Positions 33,047-42,214 of a DNA stretch of 43,500 nucleotides are shown in pieces (positions within the stretch are counted from its first letter, which is position 1; every line of letters starts with the position of its first letter). Source of the DNA: Balneolales bacterium (GTDB lineage: Bacteria > Bacteroidota > Rhodothermia > Balneolales > Natronogracilivirgulaceae); NCBI GenBank assembly GCA_007134845.1, contig SLKA01000050.1, positions 1 through 43,500 on the forward strand, given 5' to 3'. The notes below the pieces were generated by a model that was given only the letters and a program-made list of their open reading frames with translations, was not told the origin of the DNA and did not search any database. Position numbers and translations under genes: made by a program.

Positions 33047-33694
33047 CTACATGTCCTTTTTCTTGCCGGGGCGTTTGATACGGCGTTTTTTAGGTGATTT
33101 ATTATCTGCCTCACCGGAATCGGAGGCTGGTTTCAGCGTGAGTGGCTGCACCGGACCTTCCGACTCACGAGGCGCGGCCCCATCCTCTTCGGGCAAGGTG
33201 TCATCCTCCCTCTTATCATTTTCGCCTCTTTTCTGGCGGGCAGGCAGGTCCACAAGTCCGCGTCCTTCTTTTTTCAGTTCTCCGTTTTTTTCAAGGGAGA
33301 GCACCACGGCATCCAGAATGCCATTGACAAAGCGGCCGGACCGAGCCGTGGAGAACTTCTTCGCGATTTCAATGGCTTCGTTTATGGTTACCTTGGTGGG
33401 AATATCCTCGAAGGTGAGCATCTCGGTGATCGCCATTTGCAATATGATGCGGTCGACCGTGGCCAGGCGTTCAATCTCCCAATTGGCGATATGCTCCCGG
33501 ATGATATCGTCGGTCCGGGAGCGATTGTCAACCGTCCGCAGAAAAAGACGTTCGGCAAAATCGCGGCCGAATGAGTCTTCGTGGAATTCAGGTTTAACTA
33601 TGGTTTGAAGAACATGTTCCAGGGATTGATTACCGATAAACAGAGCATATAAGGCCTGCATGACGGTTTCCCGGATTTTTCGCCTGTTGGACAT
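33047..33694 (-). CDS. nusB: Transcription antitermination protein NusB with a long charged tail
   Basis: Binds boxA RNA with S10 during rRNA transcription. The NusB fold covers residues 1 to about 145: RRKIRETVMQALYAL, DRIILQMAITEMLTFEDIPTKVTINEAIEIAKKFST and SGRFVNGILDAVV. The remaining 70 residues form an acidic, Pro-rich, then strongly basic tail ending KKRRIKRPGKKKDM, so the protein is 215 aa against about 140-150. The tail could bind RNA or be disordered. It starts 109 bp after the secreted-enzyme gene ends. Confidence 0.93.
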   Translation of the reverse strand: MSNRRKIRETVMQALYALFIGNQSLEHVLQTIVKPEFHEDSFGRDFAERLFLRTVDNRSRTDDIIREHIANWEIERLATVDRIILQMAITEMLTFEDIPTKVTINEAIEIAKKFSTARSGRFVNGILDAVVLSLEKNGELKKEGRGLVDLPARQKRGENDKREDDTLPEEDGAAPRESEGPVQPLTLKPASDSGEADNKSPKKRRIKRPGKKKDM

Positions 33695-33803
33695 AGGGAA
33701 ATCTATAAAGCTGCTGTACAGTTACAAACCTGTAAATATAAGCAACTTTATAGAGAAAAACGGGAGTAGATTTCGGAATCCCGGCCCCGCATTCTGCTGG
33801 GCA

Positions 33804-35945
33804 TCATTTGAGAAGCATCATCTTTTTCCGATCCACAAAGGAACCGGCAGTGAGTTCGTAGATATAGGTTCCTGATGCCAGTCCGGTAGCGTTAAATGGA
33901 ACGGCGTAAGATCCGGGCTGACGCTCTTCACTGATAAGCACCCGGACAGGCCGGCCCAAAATGTCGTATACAGTCAGCCGCACATGGGCCTGCTCCGGCA
34001 AATCAAACCGGATGCGGGTGTCCGGGTTGAACGGGTTCGGGTAGTTCTGGGCCAGATAAAAGCGCGCCGGAAGTTCCGGTTTGTCATCTGCAGAGACCTC
34101 ATCCACTATGGAGACCCGGGCGGTATCGGTGGCGGTGCCAGTGCCAGTGTGTTCGTGCTGATAGTGTGCCACAATATACCCATCGCTGATGCCCTGGGCC
34201 AGAAATCCGCCGCGTCCAAGTTCGGCCTCCAGCCCCACGATTTCCCAGGTCACATCAACCAGGGAAATTTCGTACGGATCATTCCACAGGTCAAAACCTG
34301 CGACATGGAATTGGAAGTTATCCCCGATTTCAACCACTTTCTCTTTCGGGGTGATGCGGATATAACCAAACTCTTCACCGTCATAGGGTTCGGAAATGGC
34401 AATAAGGGCGTTGGCCACCGTGCGCATCCAGTCGGAATCGGTGGGACGATGGACCCACTCGTCATTGACAATCAAAGTGCTGGATCCGCCACCATCCAGG
34501 TTAACGGCATTCCAGGCACCCAGGTTTTTGAGGATTTGGGCCGTCTCCATCATGGTCGCTCCGCGGCTGGCGGTCTGGCGTCCGTCGATCACCACGAACC
34601 AGACCCGGCTTTCATCTTCGCTGATTCCCACAGCCGAACGCGGATGCCGGTTCATATTATGCTGAAACTGAAATCCTTCCAGACCATCAAAGGTGGGTGG
34701 CAGCTCACCGTCGGTGATCAGGCGCGGACCACCGCCCATCAGCTGTGCCACATATCCTTCGATGGAATCACTTTGCAGATCGAGCCGAACCGTGTCACCA
34801 ACCGTGACATTTTCCCGTAGAAAAGCCCGGGCAGCGCCGTGGCCCGATACGACTACGTGTCCCAGGGGGATTTCCATGTCGCCGATATCGTCCTCCTCCG
34901 CAATGACGACCAGCTCGGAGAGTCCGTTGTAAGTGATCTCACCGATGGGCTGGAGAAGTACCTCTTTGCCAAATTCGTTCGTGCCGGTGCTGTTGCCTCT
35001 CCACCGGTCATATAGCACCAGGAAATCTGTGGATCGGTTAATATTACGGCCGGTGAAGGCATAATCGAGTGAGTCAACGATGATTGAGCCGGTGACATTT
35101 TCGTTGAAGCCCATGGTGACCAGCAGGGTGTCGCCGATAGCCAGGGTATCGGCCAGGCTGGAACCCAGCGGGCCGTGGGCCGACAGGATGTAGAATTCAG
35201 GGCCGGGAATCTCCATGGATCCTTCCCCGATTGCCATCTCCCTGGCGACAAAATGCAGCGGTTTGCCCACCTGCATATCGTCCAACAGTTCCAGCTTTAC
35301 CTCGACCCCGTTTTCATCGGTCCGGGTATCGAGGCCGAAATAGTGGTTGTACAGCACCGCCCGGCCGCTGGTGCGTTGCTGGTTGACGGCATGGATCGGG
35401 ATCAGCGCGCTATTGGGCAACTCCGCCTGTCCCGCAAAACTGAACATGCTGACAAAGGGCGTGCCGTCGGTGGTCATGCCGAACTGGCTTCGGGAGTAGT
35501 TTTTGCCCACCACGTACTCATTATCCTTGATCATCAGGTTCCTGACATAGGTGTAGGGATTGGAGGCATCCGAAATACCGAAGTAATCCCCGTTGAGGGC
35601 CCCGATGACCTGATGGTCTTCACTGTGGTACCCGCGGGCCATGGATTGGGTATTGGTGAAAGCGCTGCCCAGGCGGTTGTTGGAAAGCGTGTTCCGTATG
35701 GTGACATTCGGCCTTGAAATATTGATCTCAAGTGCAGAAATGCGGATAGGCACCGACGGATCCACGATCTGGGTGAAAAAGAAACCCGGAGCGACCTGTG
35801 TGCGGGTGGTGTCGGCCGGGGAGGCCGTATCCGGTTTCACCAGGTGCAGCAGTATCAGTGACAAGAGGGTGGCAGTGGAGGCAAAACGGGGGATAGAACA
35901 GTTGGTAAACCGGTGGCTGCGCCGGAACGGTAGCTTTGTTTTCAT
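33804..35945 (-). CDS. Secreted phosphodiester glycosidase (NAGPA domain) with a type IX sorting tail
   Basis: 713 aa. N-terminal signal peptide after a basic leader (core about residues 24-38). The central NAGPA/DUF2233 region contains AIGEGSMEIPG-like segments and VVIDGRQTASRGATMMETAQIL with NLDGGGSSTLIVN, the hallmark of phosphodiester glycosidases. A beta-sandwich linker follows. The last about 85 residues are a type A T9SS sorting domain (YPNPFNPDTRIRFDLP, VRLTVYDILGRPVRVLI, GTYIYELTAG). It should be exported across the outer membrane and attached to the cell surface or released. The carbohydrate substrate is unknown. Confidence 0.9.
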   Translation of the reverse strand: MKTKLPFRRSHRFTNCSIPRFASTATLLSLILLHLVKPDTASPADTTRTQVAPGFFFTQIVDPSVPIRISALEINISRPNVTIRNTLSNNRLGSAFTNTQSMARGYHSEDHQVIGALNGDYFGISDASNPYTYVRNLMIKDNEYVVGKNYSRSQFGMTTDGTPFVSMFSFAGQAELPNSALIPIHAVNQQRTSGRAVLYNHYFGLDTRTDENGVEVKLELLDDMQVGKPLHFVAREMAIGEGSMEIPGPEFYILSAHGPLGSSLADTLAIGDTLLVTMGFNENVTGSIIVDSLDYAFTGRNINRSTDFLVLYDRWRGNSTGTNEFGKEVLLQPIGEITYNGLSELVVIAEEDDIGDMEIPLGHVVVSGHGAARAFLRENVTVGDTVRLDLQSDSIEGYVAQLMGGGPRLITDGELPPTFDGLEGFQFQHNMNRHPRSAVGISEDESRVWFVVIDGRQTASRGATMMETAQILKNLGAWNAVNLDGGGSSTLIVNDEWVHRPTDSDWMRTVANALIAISEPYDGEEFGYIRITPKEKVVEIGDNFQFHVAGFDLWNDPYEISLVDVTWEIVGLEAELGRGGFLAQGISDGYIVAHYQHEHTGTGTATDTARVSIVDEVSADDKPELPARFYLAQNYPNPFNPDTRIRFDLPEQAHVRLTVYDILGRPVRVLISEERQPGSYAVPFNATGLASGTYIYELTAGSFVDRKKMMLLK

Positions 35946-36050
35946 AACAATTCCACGTAGAAATGGGGGTCCCTGTTAAAAAATTGAATCGTGATAATTC
36001 AATAATACCCTTCTAAAATAACAGATTTTGGGAAAGATTCCTGCCTGTTT

Positions 36051-36935
36051 CTATTCCTCTTCGAACAGGGGAGAGCTGAGGTACCGGTCGCCGATATCGC
36101 AGGTGATGCAAACAATCAGTCCGCTCTCCAGTTCGCGGGCCAGTTTAATGGCTGCCGCAAGGCATCCTCCGCTGCTCATCCCTGCAAAAATCGCCTCTTC
36201 CCGCGCCATACGGCGGGTCATCTGGGTGGACTCTTCCTGACTCACATCTATGGTCCGGTCCACGCGATCCGCTTCAAAAATCCCCGGCAGAAATTCGGGA
36301 GACCAACGCCGGATGCCGGGTATCTGGGAGCCCTCGGTTGGCTGCACACCGACAATCTGCACCTGAGGATTCTGCTCCTTGAGGTATCGCGAGACGCCCA
36401 TGATGGTGCCGGTTGTGCCCATTGATGACACAAAATGGGTAATCCCGCCTCCCGTATCCCTCCAGATCTCCGGACCGGTGGTGCGGTAGTGCATCCGGTA
36501 GTTGTCCGGATTGCCAAACTGGTTGAGCAGGTAGTATTCACCGGTTGCCGCCATTTCCTCAGCGACCGTGCGCGAGTATTCGATAGTGCCTTCGGCCTTG
36601 GTGAGGATCAATTCGGCCCCGTAGGCGCGCATGGTCTGGATGCGCTCCTGCGTGGAGTTTTCCGGCATGATGAGAGTCATGTGCAGGTTCTTGAGCCTGG
36701 CGATCATGGCCAGGGCGATACCGGTATTGCCGCTGGTGGCTTCGATCAGTTTGTCGCCGGGTTTGATGTCCCCGCGTTCGAGCGCTGCTGAAATCATTCC
36801 GTAGGCGGCCCGGTCCTTCACGCTGCCGCCAGGGTTCCGGCCTTCCAGCTTGCAGTAGATGGCCACATCGGGTGATTCGGGAATGTGCTGCAAACGCACA
36901 ATAGGAGTGTTGCCAATCAGATCTTCAAGAGTCAT
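36051..36935 (-). CDS. cysM: Cysteine synthase B (O-acetylserine sulfhydrylase)
   Basis: PLP enzyme forming cysteine from O-acetylserine and sulfide or thiosulfate. 294 aa. PLP Lys40 in GGSVKDRAAYGM, phosphate/substrate loop EATSGNTGIALAM, glycine loop SSMGTTGTIMGVSRYLKE, and EGSQIPGIRRW, the CysM-type pattern. The neighbour epsC supplies O-acetylserine; both are on the minus strand with a 134 bp spacer. Confidence 0.93.
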   Translation of the reverse strand: MTLEDLIGNTPIVRLQHIPESPDVAIYCKLEGRNPGGSVKDRAAYGMISAALERGDIKPGDKLIEATSGNTGIALAMIARLKNLHMTLIMPENSTQERIQTMRAYGAELILTKAEGTIEYSRTVAEEMAATGEYYLLNQFGNPDNYRMHYRTTGPEIWRDTGGGITHFVSSMGTTGTIMGVSRYLKEQNPQVQIVGVQPTEGSQIPGIRRWSPEFLPGIFEADRVDRTIDVSQEESTQMTRRMAREEAIFAGMSSGGCLAAAIKLARELESGLIVCITCDIGDRYLSSPLFEEE

Positions 36936-36990
36936 GATAGTAATTTATTTTTGGCAGTAAATTATGTTAATTGCAATGATTAATTGCGAT

Positions 36991-37024
36991 GATATGAATA
37001 CCTTCGCGATATGAATACCTCCGC
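36991..37024. repeat. 17-bp tandem duplication between epsC and cysM
   Basis: Two adjacent 17-bp units (36991-37007 and 37008-37024), identical except one T/C difference, in the cysM upstream region. They may alter cysM promoter spacing. Confidence 0.9.
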
Positions 37025-37069
37025 AAGATTACAACCCTGCTCATTCAGCTTGTAACCGCTATATAATAA

Positions 37070-37909
37070 TTACGAACCGTTGTAATCCATGTTGTGATGT
37101 GAACCTTTGGTGGCCTTGCGGCTTTCCTGATGGGCTATGTAGGTGATGCGGGACCAGGGCGGGACACTTGAAGTAAGCCAAACGCTTCCTCCAATGACGC
37201 TGTGTTTACCGATGACAGTATTACCACCCAGAATTGTCGCACCGGCGTATATCACCACGTATTCCTCAATAGTTGGATGCCGCTTGATCGCCGCATCTTC
37301 CTTGCGGACACTCATGGCGCCCAGGGTTACCCCTTGGTAAACCTTGACGTGATCGTGGATGACGGTGGTTTCTCCGATGACGATGCCCGTTCCGTGATCG
37401 ATACAGAAATGCCTTCCGATACGTGATCCCGGGTGGATGTCGATGCCGGTGTGGCTGTGTGCATTTTCGGTGATCATGCGGGCCAGCAGCTTGTAGTCTT
37501 TTTCATAGAGAAAGTGAGCGATCCGGTAGGATGTAATGGCATAGAAACCGGGGTAGGTGCGAACCACTTCCGTTCGGCTTTTGGCAGCGGGATCCCCTTC
37601 GTAGATAGCCTGTACATCGAGTTCCAGGTTCTCCTTAATACCCGGAAGCGCCGCCCAGAATGCTTTGGTCACCTCCTCCACATTGGTATTTTTGCATTCC
37701 GTGCATTTTCTGAGGATCTGACAGAACTCGTCCTGCAATTCCCTGCTCCGGATTTCAAGTTCCCTGACCGAACGGAACCTGATATTGCTGAATTCAGGAA
37801 AGAGAAGTCCCAGAAGCCGGTTGAAAAAGGCTACGACCAGCACCGGAGAGGGGCAGCGTTCGGCCCTCCGGTGTTCCTCAAAAAGTTGCTGCAGGTATGT
37901 TTTATCCAT
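37070..37909 (-). CDS. epsC: Serine O-acetyltransferase (EpsC/CysE type)
   Basis: Makes O-acetylserine from serine and acetyl-CoA, the first step to cysteine. 279 aa: a helical N-terminal half (about 1-145), then the left-handed beta-helix of hexapeptide repeats (DIHPGSRIGRHFCIDHGTGI, VIGETTVIHDHVKVYQGVTLG, YAGATILGGNTVIGKHSVIGG). The catalytic His in CIDHGTG and a second His in KRHPTIEEYV are present. It is the upstream partner of cysM. Divergent from the gamma-glutamyltransferase gene. Confidence 0.93.
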   Translation of the reverse strand: MDKTYLQQLFEEHRRAERCPSPVLVVAFFNRLLGLLFPEFSNIRFRSVRELEIRSRELQDEFCQILRKCTECKNTNVEEVTKAFWAALPGIKENLELDVQAIYEGDPAAKSRTEVVRTYPGFYAITSYRIAHFLYEKDYKLLARMITENAHSHTGIDIHPGSRIGRHFCIDHGTGIVIGETTVIHDHVKVYQGVTLGAMSVRKEDAAIKRHPTIEEYVVIYAGATILGGNTVIGKHSVIGGSVWLTSSVPPWSRITYIAHQESRKATKGSHHNMDYNGS

Positions 37910-38021
37910 AAGATTTGAAATATATTCATATTCAACGACAGATGAGAACCGGTATCTGTCACGCTGATGAAAACAGCTCAGCTAATATAAATTGGAAAGT
38001 TATCAAAACACTTTTTTTGCA

Positions 38022-39929
38022 ATGATCGATCACTTCAGGCTAATACAGCGGACTTTTACCGGCACTACGGGTGCTGTACCCATGCTGTCGGCGCTCATGT
38101 CGGCGCTCATTATGATCACGATCATAGCCGGGTGCGGCGGCACTTATGACCCGAATCCCGTCTGGCCTCCAGAGCCTGAGGACATTGAAAAATCGGGGAT
38201 GGTTTCGGAGGAATTGATGATCTCGGCAGCTCATCCGCTGGCGGTGGAGGCAGGTCTGACGGTACTTGAGGCCGGTGGCAATGCGATTGATGCAGCTGTT
38301 GCGGTACAGATGGCGCTGAATGTAGTTGAACCGCCGGAAAGCGGGATCGGCGGAGGCGCTTTTTTGCTGTACCGGGACGGGGCAACCGGGAACCTGTCGG
38401 TATTTGACGGACGGGAAGTGGCTCCGGCTTCGGCCGGATCAGACAGGTTTGTGGTCGGAAACTGGCCTCTGCCGCTCTTGGCTGCAGTACCGACCGGGCT
38501 CGCCGTTGGTGTACCTGGCACACTGGCCATGCTGCATCAGGCTCACAGCGAATGGGGGGTGCATCCCTGGCATGAACTGTTTGAGCCTGCCATAACGCTG
38601 GCTGATGAAGGTATACCAATGCCTGAGCGCTTGAAGCGGCAAATTGATGGCGATCCTTCGCTCTGGTTATTTGGTGATATCCGCAGGCACCTTGTGCATT
38701 CGCGCAGAGCCGATGAACCGCGGCTGAAGAACAGCGAGCTGGCTCAGACTTTTCGTGATATCGCCCGTGAGGGCCCTGATTATTTTTATCGCGGAGAACT
38801 TACCCTGAACATGATCGACGCGGCTGGAAGCCGCTGGCCCGGGCGCAGTGATCTCACATTGGAGGATTTTGATAATTACCGACCTGTCAAGCGTGAAGCA
38901 CTGTGTCGTGAGTATCGCGGGTGGACCGTTTGCGGTGTGCCGGCGCCATCTTCAGGCGGCATTACGCTGCTGCAGATTCTTGGCATCCTGGAACATTTTG
39001 ATCTTTCTGATTATGCACCGGGCAACCCCCGGGCAATTCATCTGATTGCAGAGGCCAGCCGCCTGGCATTTGCCGATCGGACAGCATGGATTGGCGACCC
39101 TGATTTTGTTGCTGTTCCGCAAAAGGAACTGCTCGATCCCGTCTATCTTTCGGGTAGAGCTGCCTGGATTGACACGCATCGGGCTATGGATGAAGCACAT
39201 CCCGGCATCCCGGATCCGGTTGCTGCTGAAGCCTGGCGCAGCAATGCAGCGGAACGTAGAGTTTCGGTTCCGTACAAACATGAAACAACCGGGACATCCC
39301 ATTTTTCCATTGTGGATCGCCATGGTAACGCTGTAGCCATGACCACTTCGATCGAAGCTCCATTCGGCAGCAGGATCATGACAAACGGATTTCTGCTGAA
39401 CAATCAGCTGACCGATTTCACTTTCCAGGCAGAACAAAACGGCTTTCGCTCTCCGAACGCTGTAGCACCGGGTAAACGTCCCAGAAGCTCAATGGCTCCG
39501 GTGATGGTTTTTGATGAGGATGGCGAATTGCGGCTGATCATCGGCTCACGAGGAGGAAGTCGCATCATCGGGTATGTTGTCAAGACACTGATTGGTGTGC
39601 TGGATTGGGAGCTCTCCCTGCAGGATGCCATTGCCATGCCGAATTTTCTGCATCGCGGAAGATTTCTGGAACTGGAAGAGGGGACTGCGTGGTCCGGAAT
39701 CGGGGATTCGCTCACTCTGATGGGACATCAGGTGAGGATCCGGCCGCTGGAAAGCGGCATCCACGGGATCGAACGTGTTCTGCGAGATCCGGACCAGGTC
39801 CGTGCCCTCGACGGGAGCGATGCGCAGCACGATTATGCCGATGATGTTGATGATGACACGGGACGCTGGTATTGGCGGGGAGGCGCTGACCCGCGCATGG
39901 AGGGTGCAGCATTCGGTGGAGCTGAGTGA
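38022..39929 (+). CDS. ggt: Gamma-glutamyltransferase, predicted lipoprotein
   Basis: Cleaves gamma-glutamyl bonds (glutathione) outside the cytoplasm; it is a self-processing Ntn hydrolase. The predicted catalytic Thr425 is in TTGTSHFSIVD, with GNAVAMTTSIEAPFGS and KRPRSSMAPVMVF further on. The N-terminal half has GGNAIDAAVAVQMALNVVEP, ESGIGGGAFLLY and FDGREVAP. A lipobox IIAGC (Cys38) points to membrane attachment. The ATG at 38022 gives 636 codons; the ATG at 38082, giving a shorter signal, is equally possible, and a TTG at 37992 less so. Beside cysM-epsC it may return cysteine from glutathione. Confidence 0.95.
   Translation: MIDHFRLIQRTFTGTTGAVPMLSALMSALIMITIIAGCGGTYDPNPVWPPEPEDIEKSGMVSEELMISAAHPLAVEAGLTVLEAGGNAIDAAVAVQMALNVVEPPESGIGGGAFLLYRDGATGNLSVFDGREVAPASAGSDRFVVGNWPLPLLAAVPTGLAVGVPGTLAMLHQAHSEWGVHPWHELFEPAITLADEGIPMPERLKRQIDGDPSLWLFGDIRRHLVHSRRADEPRLKNSELAQTFRDIAREGPDYFYRGELTLNMIDAAGSRWPGRSDLTLEDFDNYRPVKREALCREYRGWTVCGVPAPSSGGITLLQILGILEHFDLSDYAPGNPRAIHLIAEASRLAFADRTAWIGDPDFVAVPQKELLDPVYLSGRAAWIDTHRAMDEAHPGIPDPVAAEAWRSNAAERRVSVPYKHETTGTSHFSIVDRHGNAVAMTTSIEAPFGSRIMTNGFLLNNQLTDFTFQAEQNGFRSPNAVAPGKRPRSSMAPVMVFDEDGELRLIIGSRGGSRIIGYVVKTLIGVLDWELSLQDAIAMPNFLHRGRFLELEEGTAWSGIGDSLTLMGHQVRIRPLESGIHGIERVLRDPDQVRALDGSDAQHDYADDVDDDTGRWYWRGGADPRMEGAAFGGAE
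38086..38109. repeat. 12-bp exact tandem duplication in the ggt signal peptide
   Basis: TGTCGGCGCTCA occurs twice in direct succession, adding a repeated Ser-Ala-Leu-Met to the hydrophobic core of the signal sequence without a frameshift. Confidence 0.95.
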
Positions 39930-40173
39930 TCCCCGGCTTGGCGATGGTGATCGGTTCATTGCCTATTGGAACCGTAGTCCTCAGTTTAATACCCTGGCTA
40001 CCCTTATTGTGACCCCGGACCTGAAACTGGATGTGAACTGGTTTTTTGTGGTTTTTTGTGAGCGGCATGCCGGACCGTCTGGATTTGTTTCGCAACAGTG
40101 ACGGCCGGTTGGACTATTTCAGCCGTCCTTGTCGTTGCGCTACTACATTGATCCGTGAGATGTGTTATGAAAA
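39930..40173. other. Convergent intergenic region between ggt and the VKOR-like gene
   Basis: 244 bp. It contains an exact 10-bp tandem repeat GTTTTTTGTG (40041-40060) and a weak hairpin GACGGC/GCCGTC (40100-40105, 40122-40127) that may end transcription from either side. A frame that starts inside ggt runs on to 40101 but shows no support as a gene. Confidence 0.5.
40041..40060. repeat. 10-bp exact tandem duplication
   Basis: Two adjacent copies of GTTTTTTGTG in the ggt/VKOR convergent spacer. Confidence 0.9.
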
Positions 40174-40716
40174 TCAGGCTGCACCGCCCGGCAATGGCAA
40201 CACCGTAAGCGTCCACATCGCAAATATGGTTAGCAGCATGGTTGCAGTAAATACGGTCGGCCACACTTTGGATGCTTCGAGGGAAGGAAGCTGTGCTGCA
40301 CCACCCCTGAATTTTATGTAGAGCTCAATTCCGAAAAGGATGGTGGTGGCTGCAGCCGACATCATGCAAAATGGACATATGGCTCCGATTACTCCTAACT
40401 GCAGATAGACAAAACCCAGGGATGCCAGAAATCCTATCCCGGTGACCGGAAGAAGAATTTTTTCGACGGTTGGATTTTTTGTGGATAGCCAGAGCGTTCC
40501 GAGGGCAATCATGGCGATATAGTAGACAGCTCCGACTGCGGCCAGGGGAACCGGTCCGACATAAGCCCATTGACTGGTGATGACCTGCATGGCGCCGGGC
40601 AGGTTGGCATCAGCGGGTATGAGCGGGATGGCCCAAAAGTGGATGGCGGTGAGTATGGCGCTGGCAACCCAACCCAGCATGGCAACGGCAATGAATCCAA
40701 TAATTAATCTGTTCAT
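40174..40716 (-). CDS. VKOR-family membrane protein lacking the loop cysteines
   Basis: 180 aa, four or five membrane helices. It matches the vitamin K epoxide reductase family: VGPVPLAAVGAVYYIAMIALG and the redox motif C114-P-F-C117 in a helix. VKOR relays electrons from a periplasmic thiol oxidase through a cysteine pair in the first loop to the CxxC at the quinone. Here that loop (about residues 30-52, PADANLPGAMQVITSQ) has no Cys, and C114/C117 are the only cysteines in the protein. The usual partner reaction is therefore doubtful. No fused thioredoxin domain is present. It lies 185 bp after the permease stop. Confidence 0.85.
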   Translation of the reverse strand: MNRLIIGFIAVAMLGWVASAILTAIHFWAIPLIPADANLPGAMQVITSQWAYVGPVPLAAVGAVYYIAMIALGTLWLSTKNPTVEKILLPVTGIGFLASLGFVYLQLGVIGAICPFCMMSAAATTILFGIELYIKFRGGAAQLPSLEASKVWPTVFTATMLLTIFAMWTLTVLPLPGGAA

Positions 40717-40901
40717 AATGGTATCTCCAATGGTGTTGATTTTGTGTGTTTCCTATATGTGATATGGTTTATAATCTATTTATATATGTATATATATAAA
40801 TATAAACACATCTATCTGATTTGTCAACTTTTTTCAGAATTGGGAAAGCGGAATGCCTGCGGGGCAATGGAAGAGGAGAAGAACAGCAGTCGGAGAAATG
40901 A
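40717..40901. other. AT-rich spacer between the permease and the VKOR-like gene
   Basis: 185 bp with a long alternating TA stretch around 40770-40810. Probably holds the VKOR-like promoter on the minus strand; no exact consensus box found. Confidence 0.35.
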
Positions 40902-42119
40902 TTATTCCCGCCGCAGGGCCTCAATAGGATCGAGTCTGGAGGCTTTCCAGGCAGGGTAGAAACCGAAAAAAAGTCCGACAGCGGCTGATACGCTGACGGC
41001 GGCTATCATGGCTTCGGTTGAGAAGAGGGCTGGCCAGCCGGCATAATTGGCGATGAGTTCGGTTGACAGCAGGCCGATAACGATTCCCCCGATACCGCCC
41101 AGAAGGCACAGAATCACCGATTCAATAAGAAACTGCGAGAGTACATCCCTGCCCCGGGCGCCGACCGAGAGTCTCAGTCCGATCTCACGGGTTCGTTCGG
41201 TTACGCTGACCAGCATCACATTCATAATACCGATTCCGCCGACAAACAGGGAGATGCCGGCGATGGAAGCCAGCAGCCAGGTCATCACACGTGAGGTTTC
41301 TGTGGCGGCTTCAGCTACCTCTTCCTGAGTCTGTATGGTAAAATCATTCTCCTGGTATGCTGCAAGCCGGTGGCGCTCCCGCAGCAGATCGGTTATTTTA
41401 TCGCGGGCAATCCCCATCATGCTCTGATCAAATACCTGAACATTGATCACCATGGCATGTGATCGGCCTGAGATGCGCTGAAATGCAGTGGTATATGGAA
41501 CAATGATGATGTCATCCTGCACCGAGCCCATAAGAGACATGCCTTTTTGTGATAGAACTCCGATCACTTCCAGCGGGAGTCCTCGCACACGAATAGTCTC
41601 GCCGATGGGGTCGGAGCCTTCAAACAGTTCCTCGACAATTGTTTGGCCTACCACGCAGACCAGGGCCATATTCTCCACATCGAACTCATCGTACATACGG
41701 CCGCTCTCGATCGGCCACTGCCGGATCTGCAGATAGCCGGCTGACTGACCGTAGATGCGGGTAAACCAGTTCCGGTTTCCATAAACCACCACGCGCTGGG
41801 AGCGAACTTCCGGACTTGCAGCCACGACTTCCGGTATTTCCGATTCGATGGCTATGGCATCATCAATAGTCAATGTATTTGCACTTCCGCCGCCGATACT
41901 AACCCCGCCAAGCTGCCGGGCTCCGGGAAATATGAGGATCACGTTCTGCCCCAGTCGGTTGACCTGTTCCTCAACTTCGGATCGTGCACCCTGACCAAGC
42001 CCCACCATAGTAATAACTGCACCGACACCGATTATTATCCCAAGTGCGGTGAGCATGGTTCGCATGATATTCCGGCGCAGTGCGCGGATGGCAACGACAG
42101 GGACGGCAGACCATTTCAT
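40902..42119 (-). CDS. MacB/FtsX-type ABC transporter permease
   Basis: 405 aa inner-membrane protein: one N-terminal helix (RTMLTALGIIIGVGAVITMVG), a large periplasmic MacB_PCD domain (about 45-250), then three C-terminal helices of the FtsX domain (WLLASIAGISLFVGGIGIMNVML, SVTERTREIGLRLSVGAR, LIESVILCLLGGIGGIVIGL and the last near 370-390, ending AWKASRLDPIEALRRE). These permeases couple ATP hydrolysis in the cytoplasm to movement of lipoproteins or drugs across the envelope. No ATPase gene is adjacent on this strand. It is divergent from tetR with palindromes between. Confidence 0.9.
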   Translation of the reverse strand: MKWSAVPVVAIRALRRNIMRTMLTALGIIIGVGAVITMVGLGQGARSEVEEQVNRLGQNVILIFPGARQLGGVSIGGGSANTLTIDDAIAIESEIPEVVAASPEVRSQRVVVYGNRNWFTRIYGQSAGYLQIRQWPIESGRMYDEFDVENMALVCVVGQTIVEELFEGSDPIGETIRVRGLPLEVIGVLSQKGMSLMGSVQDDIIIVPYTTAFQRISGRSHAMVINVQVFDQSMMGIARDKITDLLRERHRLAAYQENDFTIQTQEEVAEAATETSRVMTWLLASIAGISLFVGGIGIMNVMLVSVTERTREIGLRLSVGARGRDVLSQFLIESVILCLLGGIGGIVIGLLSTELIANYAGWPALFSTEAMIAAVSVSAAVGLFFGFYPAWKASRLDPIEALRRE

Positions 42120-42214
42120 AAAGGAAGGATTTTTTTCATGGGCATCTTAAAAGCACAAACAACATATTCATGTAAAACGATCAAATATAACAAAATATTG
42201 AACTTTCATTGGAA

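Noticed and set aside
39775-40101. Plus-strand frame of 108 codons overlapping the end of ggt
   Set aside because: Most of it lies in another frame of ggt, there is no ribosome site, and the part beyond ggt includes a T-rich tandem repeat.
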